From NCBI GenBank assembly GCA_964347415.1, contig CAYFYJ010000009.1:30517-94516 (forward strand): 64,000 nt of DNA, in the 5' to 3' direction. The position numbers and the translations under genes are program-made. Below are positions 48,623 through 57,164 of the stretch, piece after piece; the first letter of the stretch is position 1; the number at the start of each line of letters is the position of its first letter. Under the pieces are notes generated by a model. That model was given only the letters and a program-made list of their open reading frames with translations, ran no database searches and was not told where the DNA came from. Origin of the DNA: CAYFYJ01 sp964347415 (lineage in GTDB: Archaea > Aenigmatarchaeota > Aenigmatarchaeia > CG10238-14).

Positions 48623-50416
48623 TTATTTATTTTTTGTTTTAAACTCCATCAAAGAAAATATAACTACTATTATTACGACTACTGCTATGATAACTATCGG
48701 CATGAGTTGGTATACATCCAATTTAATCATAAGAAGAGGTGGACCATGCCACATTCGGTTGTATCCTTCTATACTGAATAAGGAAGATTCTGGCTCGTTC
48801 ACTGGTGCGAGAAACTTTAATTCAATGTCATCAAAAAGTTTGGTTTCGGTCCTAAAATCATCACTATATTTTAGAATTGCAGTCACATCTCCATATTCAG
48901 AATGCCACGCTGATATCAATTCTACTTCTCCACCGTCGACGAACAACTTAACAGCGTCTATGTAAGAATGTTCTGGTAGGGTTGTTTCTTTTAGAGATAA
49001 TGTGTAAACTCCATCTTCAGCAACTGGTTTTGTTTTCAAGATGATCTCATCTATGACATCAACCCCTTCTTCAGAATGAATCCTAGACTTTCTTTCTTTG
49101 ACATAGTCTTTACCGTCATGGATAAATAGAGTAGGACATCCCCCACTTGGAGGTAATGTAGTGGTTGTTGTCGTTGTGGATGAAGTTGTAGTTCCTCCTC
49201 CTAACCCTACTATCACATAATCAATAGAAGTATAAGAAGAGGGGTCATCGGGATTTTTATGAGTCTCCCATTCCCCTAATCCAGCAGCTTCTCCAGCTTC
49301 GAGTTGGGGTTCATTGAACGGTGCCATGCTTGCACCGGCCGCGTCTTGAGCATTTCTTTCTCGAACTATATGATCGTACATAATACTATCGAGCGCGACA
49401 GGGTCAGTGGCAAAAAAGAGAAGTTTAGGTGCCGTATCGTCGAATGTTATCCAAGGTTGAGGTCTGTCAGTTATGGAAACACCACTGTCTGATCCCCCGT
49501 AACCTCCACCAAAATGTATTCCAGTCCAAGTACCGTATATTCCATCACCCACCAGCAAACGGACTTTATCTTTAATATTCGTGTTCATGTACGTCATTAC
49601 GTTAGGATTGGTTGGACTTGTAATATCTAACTCATTATGTGTTGACATAGGAGCGCTGATGGCTCCCTGCATCATTTTTATAGCTCCTGTAACACCCCAG
49701 TCAGGAGTAATAGCCTTCATGATCGGGATGATGATTAAATGGTCAGTATCGAGGTATAAATCACTCAAGTATAATGTTCCGCTAGCTGTTCCTGTAATTG
49801 CAGTGTTGTAACCTGCTGCAGCTCCGGTGAGAACTGATACACCTGGACAATGATCATTCACATGATTCGTCCAGTATGTTGGGAAATTTCTATAAGCGAT
49901 CGATGGGCCTGTTGGTTCGATAATTCGGATGTTGCTTTCTGGAACCCCGATTGATGTCAAACCATTCACAATAGCACAAGCTATATGAGGTAGAGTGTTA
50001 ATGTTCGACAGAGGGGCACCACCCACGACGAAATCGTTGCCATTAATCTGTATGCTTACATTTTGTCCTGGTGTATAATCAATAATACTTTGCCATGCTG
50101 CTTCCGGGGTTGTTTCACCTGTAAATGTCATTATTCCTTGATCAACCATCTGATCGACTATAGCTTGATCTACAAATTGCCAATAGTATCCTCCACTGAA
50201 AGTCCAGTTTGTAACATCACTATTGTTTACTCTTATTACTCTAGGAGGACTTTGAGCCCTTGCGATAGAACCAGATGGATATTTTTTTCTGAAGCCCTCT
50301 TCAAGGATTTTTAGACGAACTATATCATAAACAGTAGAAATCGATAGAAGTATGAGAAGGATAGCAAAAACTATGAAGGCATCTTTAACCAATTTTTTTG
50401 ATTTTATGTAATGCAT
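48623..50416 (-). CDS. DUF362-domain extracellular protein with Thr-rich linker and C-terminal anchor
   Basis: About 597 residues from ATG 50416 (the frame is open to 50605, but that part is unlike a protein). A membrane helix at about 12-32 anchors the N-terminus. The DUF362 core includes DTDHLIIIPIMKAI, DWGVTGAIKMMQGAIS and DDTAPKLLFFATDPVALDSI. A Thr-rich linker (GGGTTTSSTTTTTTTLPPSG) follows, then a beta domain starting CPTLFIHDGKDY, and a final helix (MPIVIIAVVVIIVVIFSLM). DUF362 proteins are uncharacterised and often paired with ferredoxin domains; here it is on the outside of the cell. Confidence 0.8.
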   Translation of the reverse strand: MHYIKSKKLVKDAFIVFAILLILLSISTVYDIVRLKILEEGFRKKYPSGSIARAQSPPRVIRVNNSDVTNWTFSGGYYWQFVDQAIVDQMVDQGIMTFTGETTPEAAWQSIIDYTPGQNVSIQINGNDFVVGGAPLSNINTLPHIACAIVNGLTSIGVPESNIRIIEPTGPSIAYRNFPTYWTNHVNDHCPGVSVLTGAAAGYNTAITGTASGTLYLSDLYLDTDHLIIIPIMKAITPDWGVTGAIKMMQGAISAPMSTHNELDITSPTNPNVMTYMNTNIKDKVRLLVGDGIYGTWTGIHFGGGYGGSDSGVSITDRPQPWITFDDTAPKLLFFATDPVALDSIMYDHIVRERNAQDAAGASMAPFNEPQLEAGEAAGLGEWETHKNPDDPSSYTSIDYVIVGLGGGTTTSSTTTTTTTLPPSGGCPTLFIHDGKDYVKERKSRIHSEEGVDVIDEIILKTKPVAEDGVYTLSLKETTLPEHSYIDAVKLFVDGGEVELISAWHSEYGDVTAILKYSDDFRTETKLFDDIELKFLAPVNEPESSLFSIEGYNRMWHGPPLLMIKLDVYQLMPIVIIAVVVIIVVIFSLMEFKTKNK

Positions 50417-50619
50417 TATGTTTAATGATTTGTTTTTTATTCTTGTAGAAATCGGTATACCATACAAACTGAAGAATAAGAATGACTGAGTCCTAGCAAA
50501 TCTTTGACATGGGTAGTCGAACCTTGAGGGTTTGAATAGCGATCGATGAAGCCACAAAAGTGATGCTATGCTGAATAAAACAAACTTTTTTTCGTGTTTT
50601 TTCAATTTTTTTTTAACAG

Positions 50620-51225
50620 TTATAATCGATCACCCATGAATAAAGAATCTATCAAAAAGTTGGCTCTTTCATTTATCTGGGGATTCATTAAACTCAATAA
50701 CCAAAGATTCCATAAAAATTGTATTTCATTAGAAGTCAGATCGAATTCTTCTTGTTCTTCTTCTATTTTGTTCTTCTTTTCAACTTTCTTCTTTTTGGCT
50801 GGTTTTTCTGACTCTTCAGGTTTTTTAGAACTATTGTATAAAGGGTTTATCCCATGGTAGAAAGGGTTTTCATATATTTTAGTGGCATCGTACAATTCAC
50901 TCTTTTTATAGACTTCTTCTAATACATTCGAAGATGTGGGCCTATTGGGATCTATTATTTTTTCAATTTGTTGCTCTGTTCCATTAGAATTCATGTAAGC
51001 TTTTTCAGAGGTTATGTTTGATTTTTTGACATGGTTTGTTGGGTTCCGTCTTTCCCCTGTATGCGGATTTACCGTCGCATTTTCATGGTAATCAAAAAAT
51101 TTTTTACCTCCACATCCATATCTGCAAGGACCAGAACCACCTTTTACTGAGTTAGAAGCTGAAGAGTATACTTCCATTTCCAACCTTCCAAATGTTTCTA
51201 AGGAAAATGACTGTAAATTCAGCAT
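50620..51225 (-). CDS. Unknown hydrophilic protein, 201 aa
   Basis: The protein has a Cys-rich spot (GPCRYGCGGKKFFDYHENAT), Asn/Thr-rich stretches (NPHTGERRNPTNHVKKSN), a Lys/Glu-rich middle (KPAKKKKVEKKNKIEEEQEE) and a C-terminal hydrophobic helix-like segment (NEIQFLWNLWLLSLMNPQIN). It has no signal peptide. No family is recognised. The neighbours are surface proteins, so it may have a linked role. Codon use and length argue for a real gene; function is not assigned. Confidence 0.55.
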   Translation of the reverse strand: MLNLQSFSLETFGRLEMEVYSSASNSVKGGSGPCRYGCGGKKFFDYHENATVNPHTGERRNPTNHVKKSNITSEKAYMNSNGTEQQIEKIIDPNRPTSSNVLEEVYKKSELYDATKIYENPFYHGINPLYNSSKKPEESEKPAKKKKVEKKNKIEEEQEEFDLTSNEIQFLWNLWLLSLMNPQINERANFLIDSLFMGDRL

Positions 51226-51277
51226 GTTTCGGACCTATGTATAATATTTTATCATTCCTGTTATAAAAACCCTTTTC

Positions 51278-53647
51278 CTATGTATATGTGACGTGTATAG
51301 CGTGTCGCCTATCACCAGCATTGAAGCTCTCTGGATCTGGCCAGTTTGGGAATGTCAATGAACCGACTGACCTATAACGGGATCGACCAGTCTCATTTTG
51401 ATAGCGTAGGTTTGCGTTGCCATCAGACCAGCAGGTAAATATGTAATCTTGTCCACCCATTATTGATGGTTCTTGGCCTGCAGGGAAATTAAATGTTATC
51501 CAAGCGTATTCTGGTGATGTAACAGTATTTACTGAAGTGCTTTCGATCAATAGATCAGGGCCCGCATCATCATACAGGGCACATCCTATATCTATAGGCG
51601 ATGGGGTCTGAATGTAAGCTGTCATACTGGTTACTACTCCGTCTTCTGGTGCAGTGTAATAGACACCTGACAAGTAGTCTGAAAGTAAAGTTCCTGTCGT
51701 GCCAGATGTATCATTGTTACCAAAAGTTTTTGTGTCAGGAATGGTAGTGGATGAAGTTGTGGTTGTGGACGTAGAAGTTGTAGTAGTGGAAGTTGTTGTT
51801 CCAATACTACTGTTTATTATCATTCGTATTTTCTGTTCTACCGGAACGTAGGTCCATTCGTATAAGTTTAATGGTAAGGTAGTTGCTTTTGTCAATTGTA
51901 TTCCATTGGCTTTTACTGTCTGAGGCTCTCCTTCAGAATAGATTTGAATTTCTTGATCAGTCGTGATGTTAACAGTAAAAGTTACATTATCAGAAGAATA
52001 TCCTGTGACAGAATTGACAACATTTTGGAGATTGGAAGTTATGCTGAGTGACATTAATTTTATCCAGAAATTTGGAATAAAGAATTCTAAGATGTTGTAC
52101 TGCAGGTCATATACATCAGGCCAAACTCCTAGATTATAATCACCATTCAAACTTATTTGAGATGCGTTTAATCCATCAGTTCCTTGATTGTATATGATAA
52201 TGTTTGCTTCGATTGGACCAGTTCCATTTGTCAATTGACCTGATATCGTTACTTGACCTGGAGGGGTCGTGGTTGTTGTCGTTGTGGTGGAAGATGTCGT
52301 GGTGGAAGATGTGGTAGAAGGGGTTTGATTAAGAATATCATTGATACCATTGATAATTTCATCTTGTGCTGGTCTATTTCTCCAAGATGCAACTGGATAA
52401 GTCGTATAATCTCCAGATATATCTTCACAGTATCTCTCGAAATCTTGTCCAGCAACCCATGTGTATCCCTCTTCAATCGCCATCTTCAATGCCAACAATC
52501 TACCAGCCCATGCTTCAGCTTGTTCATTTTCGTCTCTGCCACCCAAACAAGATCCAACATTGCTTGCGGCCTGTCCGTAACAGTTTTGGTATCCCGTATT
52601 CATGAGTATGGGTGTTCCAAACTCATCATATATTCTTTGGAAGTCGTCCATAATATTTCGCCCTGTGACGCATGGAACTCCGCCGTATCCTGTCCCTCTC
52701 TGGCAAGCATTCGGGTTGTTGAAATGTCCTTGTGCGACTTCATTTCTATCTGTCGGTAGCTGGGATGTTGTGACCCATGGATTCCAATTACTCATCTCAA
52801 GAAGGTCTAAATCTGCGAAATAGTAATGGTTGAGTAGTCCTCCTTCAGTTCTAATGGTACCGTCTTGATTTAGGCCAAGAAAGCTATCTTCCTCTCCACT
52901 ACCAACATACCAACTAGATGTATGGTCACTGATTAACACTCCAGGTGGAAGGATTGTTCTCAATTGTGCTATCATGTTGCTATATTCTGCACTGTGAAGT
53001 TGAAGGTGGTCAATATTTTCTTGATAATTTTCGAATCCGATGAAAAAAATATCCCCTGCTTCAAGCCAGGGTGCAGCTTCTTCTGCGAAAGGTTTTAGAG
53101 CATTATTCCAATAGTTTTCAATGAATTCTGACCCATTCCAATTTGGATGGTTTCTTTCACGTTGATATCTACGCATGGCTGGTGGAACGTTTGGTTCTAT
53201 CCTATATGCGAGAGAAAGTCCGATTTCAACTTTGAATCCTGCATTTCTTATGCGTTCGATAGCACAAAGTCCAATACCCCCTTGAGGTCTTGGGTTACAA
53301 AAATACCAACTTCGCCAATTCTGCATAACTTCTGTTTGCGGGGCATCAGTTGAGCCAAGCATTGGCGTCTCCCATTCTTCTGGAGTTGGTTCACCTAAAA
53401 CCCCAGAATTATAACGGCAATGCCAATAACCCCTCAACTGGACATGTGTGATTTCTCCGTTTGGTGCTGCTGCAGCTAGATCGTCAAGAGCCTCTTGCCA
53501 TCCTACAGGGTTATCCATATCTGGTTGAGTAACTCTTACAGGCATGAAGTCAGCAATTCTAATCGAGAATGTGTCAACTGTCTGTGCTTTGACCGACACA
53601 ATAGATAAGGAAAGAGTTATCATTAGTATTAACAAAAATTTTTTCAT
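51278..53647 (-). CDS. Large secreted protein with glycoside-hydrolase-like N-terminal domain and Thr-rich linkers
   Basis: 789 residues. A signal peptide (LLILMITLSLSIVSVKAQT) is followed by a region of about 380 residues with TIM-barrel-like repeated motifs (HVQLRGYWHC, FFIGFENYQE, PILMNTGYQNCYGQA), suggestive of a glycoside-hydrolase-like fold but without a family match I can name. A Thr/Ser-rich linker (about 395-415), a carboxypeptidase-regulatory-like beta domain (VTISGQLTNGTGPIEANIII), a second linker (about 605-630) and a C-terminal jelly-roll-like domain (VYYTAPEDGVVTSMTAYIQT) follow. It is Cys-containing and exported. It might bind or degrade polysaccharide, or take part in the envelope. 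Confidence 0.6.
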   Translation of the reverse strand: MKKFLLILMITLSLSIVSVKAQTVDTFSIRIADFMPVRVTQPDMDNPVGWQEALDDLAAAAPNGEITHVQLRGYWHCRYNSGVLGEPTPEEWETPMLGSTDAPQTEVMQNWRSWYFCNPRPQGGIGLCAIERIRNAGFKVEIGLSLAYRIEPNVPPAMRRYQRERNHPNWNGSEFIENYWNNALKPFAEEAAPWLEAGDIFFIGFENYQENIDHLQLHSAEYSNMIAQLRTILPPGVLISDHTSSWYVGSGEEDSFLGLNQDGTIRTEGGLLNHYYFADLDLLEMSNWNPWVTTSQLPTDRNEVAQGHFNNPNACQRGTGYGGVPCVTGRNIMDDFQRIYDEFGTPILMNTGYQNCYGQAASNVGSCLGGRDENEQAEAWAGRLLALKMAIEEGYTWVAGQDFERYCEDISGDYTTYPVASWRNRPAQDEIINGINDILNQTPSTTSSTTTSSTTTTTTTTPPGQVTISGQLTNGTGPIEANIIIYNQGTDGLNASQISLNGDYNLGVWPDVYDLQYNILEFFIPNFWIKLMSLSITSNLQNVVNSVTGYSSDNVTFTVNITTDQEIQIYSEGEPQTVKANGIQLTKATTLPLNLYEWTYVPVEQKIRMIINSSIGTTTSTTTTSTSTTTTSSTTIPDTKTFGNNDTSGTTGTLLSDYLSGVYYTAPEDGVVTSMTAYIQTPSPIDIGCALYDDAGPDLLIESTSVNTVTSPEYAWITFNFPAGQEPSIMGGQDYIFTCWSDGNANLRYQNETGRSRYRSVGSLTFPNWPDPESFNAGDRRHAIHVTYT

Positions 53648-53736
53648 ATTATAGTAATAGGAATTGAGTAAAAAATAGTGTTTTGTTACAAAAGAAACAT
53701 TAAAAATAAGCCCAAAGAAAACTAATTAATTACTAA

Positions 53737-55605
53737 ATGACTGAAATTCCGATACTCTCGAAAGAAAAAGGAAAGAAAATCCTTTTAATGGGGAACGAAG
53801 CCATAGTCAGGGGGGCTTTAGAGTCTGGAGTAGGATTCGCATCAACTTATCCCGGTACACCTTCCTCAGAAGTTGGAGATACTTTTTCGATGATAGCCAG
53901 AAATGCTGGAATGTATTTTGAATATTCGACAAACGAGAAAGTTGCTTTGGAGGCTGCGATTGGAGCTGCATTTTCTGGTGTCCGATCCATGGTTTCTATG
54001 AAACAGTTTGGAGTCAACGTTGCTGCAGATTCTTTGATGCCATTGGCGTATGTGGGACCAAACGCAGGAATGGTGATTCTGGCAGCAGATGACCCTGGTT
54101 GTTGGAGTAGTGCTCAGAGTGAGCAAGACACAAGATACTATGCCAGACTCGGTCATATCCCTATGTTAGAACCTTCTAACCCCCAAGAATGTAAGGATTT
54201 CGTCAAATTGGCATACAAACTCTCAGAAAAATTCGAAATGCCAGTTTTTGTAAGAACTACTACGAGAGTATCACACGGTAGAGGCGTAGTAAAATTAGGT
54301 GAATTAGTCAAAAGGAAGACTAAGGGATTTTTCAAAAAAGATATGAAGAAATATGACAACCTGCCACCACGTACAATGGAATTGCATGAAGAAGTTCTCA
54401 AAAAGATCGAAACGATAAGAGGAATTTCTGAGAAAACAAAGATTAATTTCATAGAGAATAAGGGTAGAAGGAGTGACTGGGGAATAATAGTCTCTGGTGT
54501 TCCATACAACTATGTCATGGATGCGTTGGAAGATTTTAACCTAAGAATACCTGTTTTAAAACTAAGCTTAACCTATCCACTTCCAACAAAAAAAATACAG
54601 GATTTCATAAAGAGATACAGATCAGTTCTTATTGTAGAAGAATTAGAACCAATTCTAGAAGAAGAAGTCAAAAGACTTGCAAAAAATATCAATCCAAAAC
54701 TAAAGGTTTATGGAAAGAACATCTTACCGAAATCTGGTGAATACAAAGAAGAAATTATTATTCATGCCATTGAGAGATTGACAAAAAGGAAATTTAGGAT
54801 TGGGTTCGAACAACATCTGGAGAGATATAAAAAATTGAAAATGCCTCGAAGGTTTGCTGTAATGTGTGCTGGTTGTCCTCATAGAGCAACTTTCTGGGCA
54901 GTAAAACTTGCAGCAGGAAGAGATACTATTTTTGGTGGAGACATAGGCTGTTACATTCTAGGTATGTTTCCACCTTACAACCTGACTGATTTTGTCTTTT
55001 CGATGGGTGCAAGTGCAGGGATAGTCCATGGGATAAAAAAAGCAACATTTCAAAAAACAATAGCTTTTCTGGGAGATTCTACCTTCTTTCATGCTGGTAT
55101 CCCTGGCTTGGTCAACATTGTATTCAATGAATCAAACCCGTTGGTAATCATCGTGGATAATAGAATAACGGGCATGACCGGGCATCAACCTAATCCAGGC
55201 ACTTGGAGAACTGGAATGGGAGAACCATCAAGACATATCCGTATTGAGGATATTGTCAGGGCAGTCGGGGTTAAGAACGTAAAAGTAGTCGACCCGTTCA
55301 ACATCCCAAAAATGATTAAGACTGTAAGGAAATTCTTGAAGAAAAAAGATGTTTCTGTTATAGTTGCGAAAAGGGAGTGTAGGTTATTAACTGTCAGACG
55401 GTTTAGGAAATTGAATAAAAAACTTCCAAAGTATGGGATAAACCTGAAAAAATGTAAAAGATGTGGAACTTGTTTGTACTTGTTTGCCTGTCCTGCTATT
55501 TACAAAGAGGGGGATGAATACAAAATCGATAAGAACTTATGCACGGGATGTGGGGTTTGTACTCAGATATGTCCAAACAATGCCATTAGAGCGGTGAAGA
55601 GATGA
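53737..55605 (+). CDS. iorA: Indolepyruvate:ferredoxin oxidoreductase, alpha subunit
   Basis: 622 residues. The N-terminal KILLMGNEAIVRGALESGVG is typical of IorA; STYPGTPSSEVGDTF and TNEKVALEAAIGAAFSGVRS belong to the pyrimidine-binding domain. The TPP domain has AGCPHRATFWAVK, GGDIGCYILGMFPPYNLTDF, MGASAGIVHG and LGDSTFFHAGIPG with IVDNRITGMTGHQPNPGT. Two ferredoxin motifs end the protein: CKRCGTCLYLFACPAI and CTGCGVCTQICPNNAI. It oxidises aryl-2-oxoacids to aryl-acetyl-CoA, reducing ferredoxin. It opens an operon with the membrane, HD and IorB genes. Confidence 0.95.
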   Translation: MTEIPILSKEKGKKILLMGNEAIVRGALESGVGFASTYPGTPSSEVGDTFSMIARNAGMYFEYSTNEKVALEAAIGAAFSGVRSMVSMKQFGVNVAADSLMPLAYVGPNAGMVILAADDPGCWSSAQSEQDTRYYARLGHIPMLEPSNPQECKDFVKLAYKLSEKFEMPVFVRTTTRVSHGRGVVKLGELVKRKTKGFFKKDMKKYDNLPPRTMELHEEVLKKIETIRGISEKTKINFIENKGRRSDWGIIVSGVPYNYVMDALEDFNLRIPVLKLSLTYPLPTKKIQDFIKRYRSVLIVEELEPILEEEVKRLAKNINPKLKVYGKNILPKSGEYKEEIIIHAIERLTKRKFRIGFEQHLERYKKLKMPRRFAVMCAGCPHRATFWAVKLAAGRDTIFGGDIGCYILGMFPPYNLTDFVFSMGASAGIVHGIKKATFQKTIAFLGDSTFFHAGIPGLVNIVFNESNPLVIIVDNRITGMTGHQPNPGTWRTGMGEPSRHIRIEDIVRAVGVKNVKVVDPFNIPKMIKTVRKFLKKKDVSVIVAKRECRLLTVRRFRKLNKKLPKYGINLKKCKRCGTCLYLFACPAIYKEGDEYKIDKNLCTGCGVCTQICPNNAIRAVKR

Positions 55606-55910
55606 AGTGGAAAAAGTTTTTGAATCTGGACAAGAGAAAGATGACCCTATTCTTTCTGTTAATTTTTATTTTAATCATGTTTCATATCGTTTTATTTGTT
55701 TTAGTTAATACTCCGGGTTATGATTTTGTTTACTCAATATCCCAAGCATACATATTTATCCCAAAGATGCTCATTGAACTCTTAATACAAAATCCGCTTT
55801 TATATGGGACCCCATTGTGGTTGGTTACTTTTTACCTGTTGACTGCCATTTACTTGTATTTTCTTTCTTACTTTGTGGTCAGGGTCTACGATAAGGTGTG
55901 GAAGAAATGA
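55602..55910 (+). CDS. Small membrane protein within the ior operon
   Basis: 102 residues: three hydrophobic helices (about 13-34, 42-60, 70-95) with basic ends (MKWKKFLNLDKRKM and the end RVYDKVWKK). It overlaps the iorA stop by 4 bases and the following HD gene by 4. No family is recognised. Its location suggests a link to IorAB, but this is inferred. Confidence 0.65.
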   Translation: MKWKKFLNLDKRKMTLFFLLIFILIMFHIVLFVLVNTPGYDFVYSISQAYIFIPKMLIELLIQNPLLYGTPLWLVTFYLLTAIYLYFLSYFVVRVYDKVWKK

Positions 55911-56494
55911 ATTACGCAAAAAAAGTTAGAGAAATAACGAAAGAAAAGATGTTGAAAGTTAAAGGTACTTCCCATGCTTTTGATCATATAGAAAGAGTTT
56001 GCAAGATAGCAACTTATTTGGCAAAAAGAGAGGGTGCGGATGTTGAGATTGTTCAAATAGCTGCCTTATTGCATGATTTGGGTCGGAGTATAAAGGAACC
56101 ACACCAAAAGACAGGAGCAAAAGTGGCGGTTAAAATCTTGAAACGAATAGGCTATCCAGAGCATAAAACAAAGATCGTTTATAAGGCGATTCTCTATCAT
56201 TCATTGGGTGAGAGAAAAAAAGTCAAGACTCTTGAAGAAAAAATAATATGGGATGCTGATAAGATAGATTTAATAGGAATTCTAGGTATACTCAGAATTT
56301 TTCATTTTCGTGGAAATCTATTTTCATCATTCGATTACGGCATAAAAAAATGGTTTAGACTCTGGATAAATGTGTACAAAATGTTATTCACTAAAACTGC
56401 CAAGAAAATCACGAAAGAAAGGTACAAAAAAACATTGAGATTCAGTTCTGACTTAAAAAAAGAGATTTCCTTGAAAGATCTGAGGTTGAAATGA
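55907..56494 (+). CDS. HD-domain phosphohydrolase
   Basis: About 195 residues from ATG 55907 (GTG 55898 also in frame; AGGTG at 55895-55899 fits ATG 55907, which overlaps the previous stop). SHAFDHIERVCKIATYLAKR and VQIAALLHDLGRSIKEPHQK contain the H...HD...D metal-binding pattern of HD hydrolases (YpgQ/YedJ-like). ILYHSLGERKKVKTLEEKI and IIWDADKIDLIGILGILRIF continue the family. It probably hydrolyses a nucleotide or phosphate ester. It sits between iorA and iorB, an unusual position. Confidence 0.85.
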   Translation: MNYAKKVREITKEKMLKVKGTSHAFDHIERVCKIATYLAKREGADVEIVQIAALLHDLGRSIKEPHQKTGAKVAVKILKRIGYPEHKTKIVYKAILYHSLGERKKVKTLEEKIIWDADKIDLIGILGILRIFHFRGNLFSSFDYGIKKWFRLWINVYKMLFTKTAKKITKERYKKTLRFSSDLKKEISLKDLRLK

Positions 56495-57084
56495 TGAGAG
56501 AATTCAATATCATTGTAGCAGGAGTTGGTGGACAGGGAGCCATAACTCTAATGAGAATAATTGCTGAAGCCGCACTAAAAGAAGGATACGATGTCAAGAC
56601 TTCAGAATTACATGGATTGGCTCAAAGGGGCGGTTCTGTACCTTGCCAGATTAGATTCGGGGATAAAATTTACTCCCCCTTAGTCATGCAAGGAGAAGCA
56701 CATCTGATAATAGCGATGGAGCCGGTAGAGGCTTTAAGGGCATGCTACTTTGGATCAAAAGAAAATAAGACTATCTTTCTTGTCAATAACTACAGCATAA
56801 TTCCATTATCTGTCCCAATATTAAAAATAAAATATCCGTCTTTAGAGGAAATTAAAGGAGGTTTACATAATTTTTCGAGTCAAGTGATAATCTTGAACGC
56901 GGCGGAAAAAGTGAAAAAAGTTACGGGTAATATAGTCATGTCAAACATTTATTTGCTCGGTTACGCTGTCGCTAAGGGCTTATTACCATTGAAAAAAGAG
57001 CATTTGTTAAAAGCGATAGAAGAAATCGTTCCGAGAAAGTATTTGGAAGAGAACAAAAAAGCTTTCGGGTTGGCTTTCGATTAG
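56491..57084 (+). CDS. iorB: Indolepyruvate:ferredoxin oxidoreductase, beta subunit
   Basis: 197 residues. NIIVAGVGGQGAITLMRIIA (GxGGQG), TSELHGLAQRGGSVPCQIRF (SExHGMAQRGG) and LIIAMEPVEALRACYF are conserved IorB blocks, and NIYLLGYAVAKGLLPLKKEH ends the domain. It forms the gamma-domain partner of IorA. The 4-base ATGA overlap with the HD gene shows translational coupling. Between its stop and 57164 is a short gap with a TATA-like TTTAAATAT. Confidence 0.95.
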   Translation: MMREFNIIVAGVGGQGAITLMRIIAEAALKEGYDVKTSELHGLAQRGGSVPCQIRFGDKIYSPLVMQGEAHLIIAMEPVEALRACYFGSKENKTIFLVNNYSIIPLSVPILKIKYPSLEEIKGGLHNFSSQVIILNAAEKVKKVTGNIVMSNIYLLGYAVAKGLLPLKKEHLLKAIEEIVPRKYLEENKKAFGLAFD

Positions 57085-57164
57085 GCTTCATTCCTTATAA
57101 CCAATAATTAAATAAAGTTGCATTATATAAAACATTTAAATATAGTCATTGAATAGTGGAAAAT

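Noticed and set aside
52253..52759. 168-codon plus-strand frame
   Set aside because: Antisense to the Thr-rich linker and the end of the N-terminal domain of the 789-residue protein; it is composed of Arg/Gly/Cys repeats from that linker.
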